From NCBI GenBank assembly GCA_023362775.1, contig JALMGJ010000004.1, forward strand, positions 37,278,929 to 37,342,928: a stretch of DNA of 64,000 nt. Reading direction: 5' to 3'. The translations under genes were made by a program, and so were the position numbers. This document shows positions 60,846 to 64,000 of the stretch, in pieces (the stretch's first letter is position 1; every line of letters begins with the position of its first letter). Source of the stretch: Charina bottae. Taxonomy: Eukaryota > Chordata > Lepidosauria > Squamata > Charinaidae. A model generated the notes under the pieces. It did no database searches, was not told the origin of the DNA, and saw only the letters and a program-made list of their open reading frames with translations.

Positions 60846-62170
60846 GCAATTGGCTATGCGGTGGCCCTCTCATCCGCAAACACAACCTGTCTCATCCGTC
60901 GCTCCTTCTCCTCATCCCATGATTTATGCACTCCCTTCTTCGCTGGGGCGACGGTTACTGCTGGTCTCCCTCCTCCCGCCTGTTCCCTCTGCTTCCTGTT
61001 GATACATAGCCTCATATCTTCCACCTCACCACCAAGGCAAATCCACCCCATTAGGGTCTCTGGGTCCCCTCTGGCTAGAGACCATTCTAGAATCTCCAGG
61101 TGCAATCCCTCTTGGAAGTATTCAATCTTCAGAGACTCCGGTCAGTCCACCAACTTTCCGGCCAGCCTTCTGAACTCCATAGCATATTCAGACACAGACC
61201 GCATCCCCTGCTGTAAGCTTGTCTTGGCCCTCATTCTAGAAAGGGGGTCTTCAAATCTTGTTCGCAAAGCGGTCATAAAACTCCCAAAGTCCCCCAACTC
61301 TGGTGATCTGGCGTCGTGCAGCTCTACAAGCCACTCTAGTTGGACCTAAACGTGTCTCACTTTTGCGTCTTCTGTAGGGAAAACCCCCTCAAACTCATCC
61401 ATAAACCCCCTTACATGGGTCAGGAAACAAGCTAGGTTCTTAGGTTCGCCAGATAACTTTACCTTCAAGTCTCTTCCCCTGAAGGGGTCATTCCATCTGA
61501 GGGGCCCTCTCGACCTCACCGCAGCTCTGCCATAAGGAGGGTGAGCAGCCACTGGCCTGGCCGCCCAGCGTCCTCCAGTCATCTCACCATCACTGTCCCT
61601 CTCCTCTGCAGGATGTGGGGCATCCACACTGGAATTGGCTGCTTCAGCATCACCAGCCTCTCTCAGGCTCACTTTTCGAAGCAACTGCTTGAGGTTCTCC
61701 TGCTTCCATGCGATCTGGCCTCTCAAGGAACTCATCTCCTTTTCCATTTGTGCCACTTGTCTTCCTGGCACCAACAAGGGTGGAAAGGAGTCACTTCTTC
61801 ATGTTGATCCCCACCTGGTGGGATCCTTTTCTGTGCTGTAACCCACAGCCATGGCCCATGAATGCTTGGGCTCCCCCACCACTCTGGGTGAGGGCACAAG
61901 TGGCTCGGGGGTGGGAAGAATCTTCCTCCTGGCCCCCAAGGCTCTCAACTGCTCCTTAGCAGTCCATTTGGAGGCTCTCTCAGGCAGCAGCCGCACTTCA
62001 CTCTCTTCCTCCCCCCACTCGAGAGAGGCCCCTGCGTGTCCTGGATTTCCTTGCTGGCCTTCATCGGTAGACATTGCATCTCCGTGTAAGGCAGCTGTAG
62101 TGAGAATGATCTTTCTGTGATGGTCCTGGTCCTGAGTTATTAATTCAGAGCCTCTCAAATCACAAGCCAT
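60846..62170 (-). pseudogene. gag: Gypsy gag, broken into several frames
   Basis: Pieces on minus: 61799-62170 (acidic N-terminus from ATG 62170), 61346-61777 (heptad-rich MEKEMSSLRGQIAWKQENLKQ, then capsid start DLKVKLSGEPKNLACFLTHVRGFMDEFEGVF), a decayed capsid part, and 60854-61105 (capsid end, LMGWICLGGEVEDMR). A remnant CCHC-like knuckle (C-V-C-G-stop-E-G-H-R-I-A-N-C) lies at 60846-60884 in another frame, with a TGA in its middle and only one residue between its first two cysteines. Gag is therefore non-functional although pol is well kept. Confidence 0.75.
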
Positions 62171-62174
62171 CAGG

Positions 62175-62915
62175 AATGTGGAAGAGTTCTTTATTAATAC
62201 AAGTGATCAGTATGAGGTAAAGATCAGTCTGAAGAAAGCCCGTGCAAAATGCCTTTACAAACATCCCCCTCCGTGCCAGCCCCTCCTAAAATGCTGAATT
62301 CCTTCTCACAGTCTCTAACAAGTCTTCACCCCCACCTGCAACTCTTTCTCCTAACGAGCATAGATAACGCCTGGCCAGGCTGACCTTTGAGCTGCTCAGG
62401 ACATCTCAACAGTCTAATTATAACATTCCAAACTGCCACTACAATTACTACATTACCCATGCTAATACACAAACTACAACCTACTTCAATCCCCATCAAT
62501 ATACTAAAAGGTAAAGGTAAAGGTTCCCCCCGCACATTTGTGCAGTTGTGTCCGACTCTAGGGGCCGGTGCTCATCTCCGTTTGTTAGCCGAAGAGCTAG
62601 CGCTGTCCGAAGACACTTCCGTGGTCATGTGGCTGGCATGACGCGCGCGGAACACTGTTAACTTCCCACCGAAGTGGTACCTATTTATACTTGCATATAT
62701 TTATACTTGCATATTGTACCTATATATACTTGCATTTGCATGCTTTCAAATTGCTAGGTTGGCAAGAGCTGGGGCTAGTGCGGGAGCTCACTCCGTCATG
62801 CGGGACTAGGGATTCAATATTTTTTTTTTTTATTATTATTTCAATTTATTCCCCGCCCATCTCCCTTGCAAGGGACTCTGGGCGGGTATATACTGGAAGG
62901 ATGCTAAATCCTGAC
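62175..62915 (-). repeat. Gypsy 5' LTR containing a later insertion
   Basis: Starts TGTCAGGATTTAGCATCC at 62915 on minus; ends near 62175, just before the gag ATG at 62170. A minus AATAAA signal lies near 62190-62195. Without the 381-bp insert (62506-62886) it is about 360 bp. The primer-binding site was not identified with confidence. Confidence 0.75.
62499..62893 (-). mobile_element. Composite insertion: L2 tail fused to tRNA-SINE, 7-bp target duplication
   Basis: Insert 62506-62886 flanked by atatact (62499-62505, 62887-62893). Read on minus: an L2 3' hairpin tail (about 62886-62840) with A-rich end (to 62819), then a SINE body lacking its head (from about 62815, just after the B box) to the cctttacctttacctttt end at 62506. 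The SINE is the same family as 19793. One duplication encloses both parts. Confidence 0.8.
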
Positions 62916-63649
62916 AGTAAGGGCCTGAAGTCATGCAACTCGTAACTATACTAAGAAACCATATAGTTTTCACATATGGGAAAGCAACAATATCTTACAG
63001 AGGAAAAACAACATCATTTGGAGAGAGAAAGAATGTTTCAAATAGGGAATCAGGTCAATATTGGGCTAACATTGAGAAGTATTTTCTCTATTCCAGACAG
63101 TAGTACAATAGCATTTCTGGAACATACATTTTCCAAATCAAAGCAGCACTTAAATTATTATACAGTACATTTTATTGTAAATCTATATCATATCCATATC
63201 ACATCCATTATCAGATTGTAATTTGTACAATCTGAAAAAAAAATTTTTTTACAGTTTATACAGAGACTGGCCAACAGTAAGTCTTGGGTCTGACAATATG
63301 GGAGAGGACATACAGTTCACCTTACTGCCACAGCATAGGTCCAACTTTGGGCTCAATCAAACTCACTTTTAGTCTTTCTCTACCAGCATTCTATGCATCT
63401 CTTTCATCACATCTTCTGGAACTCCTCAAATTATAACTCAATTCTAACCACCCCTTAAATTCTAAAGGAATAGATGGCATTAAGATGGCACTTATTGAAC
63501 AATTCATACAAGGCAGATTTCCACTTTCTTGAATTAACAAATCTTAGCATTTCTTAACCAGAAATCTGAACTCTTTGGAAAGCTACATGCACAAAAGCTA
63601 AGACAGACCTTATTAATGTCAGCTTTGAGGGTAAGCCAAAGTTAGCTAG
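62916..63649. other. No gene seen
   Basis: AT-rich; nothing recognised. Confidence 0.45.
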
Positions 63650-64000
63650 TAGAAAGATGGACAGAAGTTCCTATAAGAAGCAATCTTTTGCAAAACTGAT
63701 TTTGTATGATTTCTAATATCTATTTCTAATATCTTCTGTTTGGAGCAGAAATTTTAGAGTAGAAAATTTCTGCTCCAAACAGTATTTGTGGGATAATTCC
63801 CCACAGAACAAATTTCACATTATATATATTAATCTGCCTCCTTTTGTGTGGTAAAATTGCTCCAATTGTCTTAGTTGTTACTATTTTAATGTATTCTGTG
63901 TGAGCTTTCCAAGACAATGACTCATTAAATACTATTCCTAGATATTTAAACTGCTTACACTGCTTTGTAGAAGCTCTTCCAAAAGACCATTTAAACATTT
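63650..64000 (-). mobile_element. Non-LTR retrotransposon RT fragment at window edge
   Basis: Minus frame 63726-63998 reads the post-catalytic RT region: CKQFKYLGIVFNESLSWKAH near the start, later VLWGIIPQILFGAEIF. The FKYLGI..F..SLSWK pattern matches the 42650 remnant (FRYSGIMF). It continues beyond the window, so 5' extent and clade are unresolved. Confidence 0.65.
63736..63782. repeat. Perfect 20-bp inverted repeat with 7-nt loop
   Basis: ctgtttggagcagaaatttt (63736-63755), loop agagtag, then its exact reverse complement (63763-63782). It lies at the 3' end of the LINE fragment's open frame. Confidence 0.95.

Larger units (their letters stand above)
58390..62915 (-). mobile_element. Ty3/gypsy (chromovirus-like) retrotransposon, internally deleted
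   Basis: The order on minus is 5' LTR (62915 to about 62175), gag, protease-RT, RNase H, polypurine tract, truncated 3' LTR. Integrase is absent: sequence after RNase H runs to a [22 protein letters not shown] block near 58570-58625, the usual start of the integrase zinc domain, then directly into the polypurine tract. The RT type (YLDDILIYS, IDSG protease) fits vertebrate Sushi-ichi-like chromoviruses. Confidence 0.88.

Overview
This window is a stretch of vertebrate nuclear DNA, most likely from a squamate reptile (lizard or snake). The evidence is the repeat mix: BovB-type RTE fragments ending in the typical 'agagtcggacacgact' tail, many L2/CR1-like LINEs ending in a GCCC...GGGC hairpin plus AATAAATAAA, a chicken-type CR1, L1, a Penelope-like element, Ty3/gypsy and Ty1/copia elements, Tc1/mariner and hAT DNA transposons, and SINEs built on tRNA and 5S rRNA. 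I found no convincing multi-exon host gene and no functional host RNA gene. The only recognisable host-derived coding sequence is a frameshifted, intronless HMGN copy near 43.65 kb.

Layout. 0-7.2 kb: the end of a gammaretrovirus-like provirus (gag open reading frame plus one LTR) sits in a minus-strand CR1; that CR1 is split by a younger non-LTR element with a 12-bp target duplication, and a plus-strand L2-like copy with an uninterrupted 567-codon reverse transcriptase frame follows. 7.2-17 kb: mostly AT-rich unique-looking DNA with a Penelope terminal fragment, an L1 3' end, a tRNA SINE and a short BovB with an 11-bp target duplication. 17-25 kb: a TA-flanked MITE with GC-rich interior, a large microsatellite, a SINE with a BovB-like tail, and an old L2 split by a 401-bp hAT-type element carrying four 40-bp promoter-like repeats. 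25-33 kb: a 5S-derived SINE, a long unannotated stretch, an L1-like element with a large internal deletion, and a minus-strand L2. 34.8-37.3 kb: a nested cluster of a Penelope-like element with GIY-YIG domain, a candidate solo LTR and a Ty1/copia gag/LTR fragment. 37.8-49 kb: a complete but dead Tc1 copy, a second RTE fragment, hAT palindromes, a LINE that looks rearranged by twin priming, the HMGN pseudogene and two more GC-cargo MITEs. 49-58 kb: unannotated DNA, then L2 and BovB fragments. 58.4-62.9 kb: a minus-strand gypsy chromovirus lacking integrase, whose 5' LTR carries a composite L2-tail/SINE insertion. The right edge holds another LINE fragment and a perfect 20-bp inverted repeat.

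The coding sequences do not form a pathway. The window is a record of successive transposition: target duplications and interruptions give relative ages (CR1 older than the RTE-like insertion and the provirus; L2 older than the promoter-bearing hAT; gypsy LTR older than the L2/SINE composite). Family names rest on motifs read by eye; no database search was possible.
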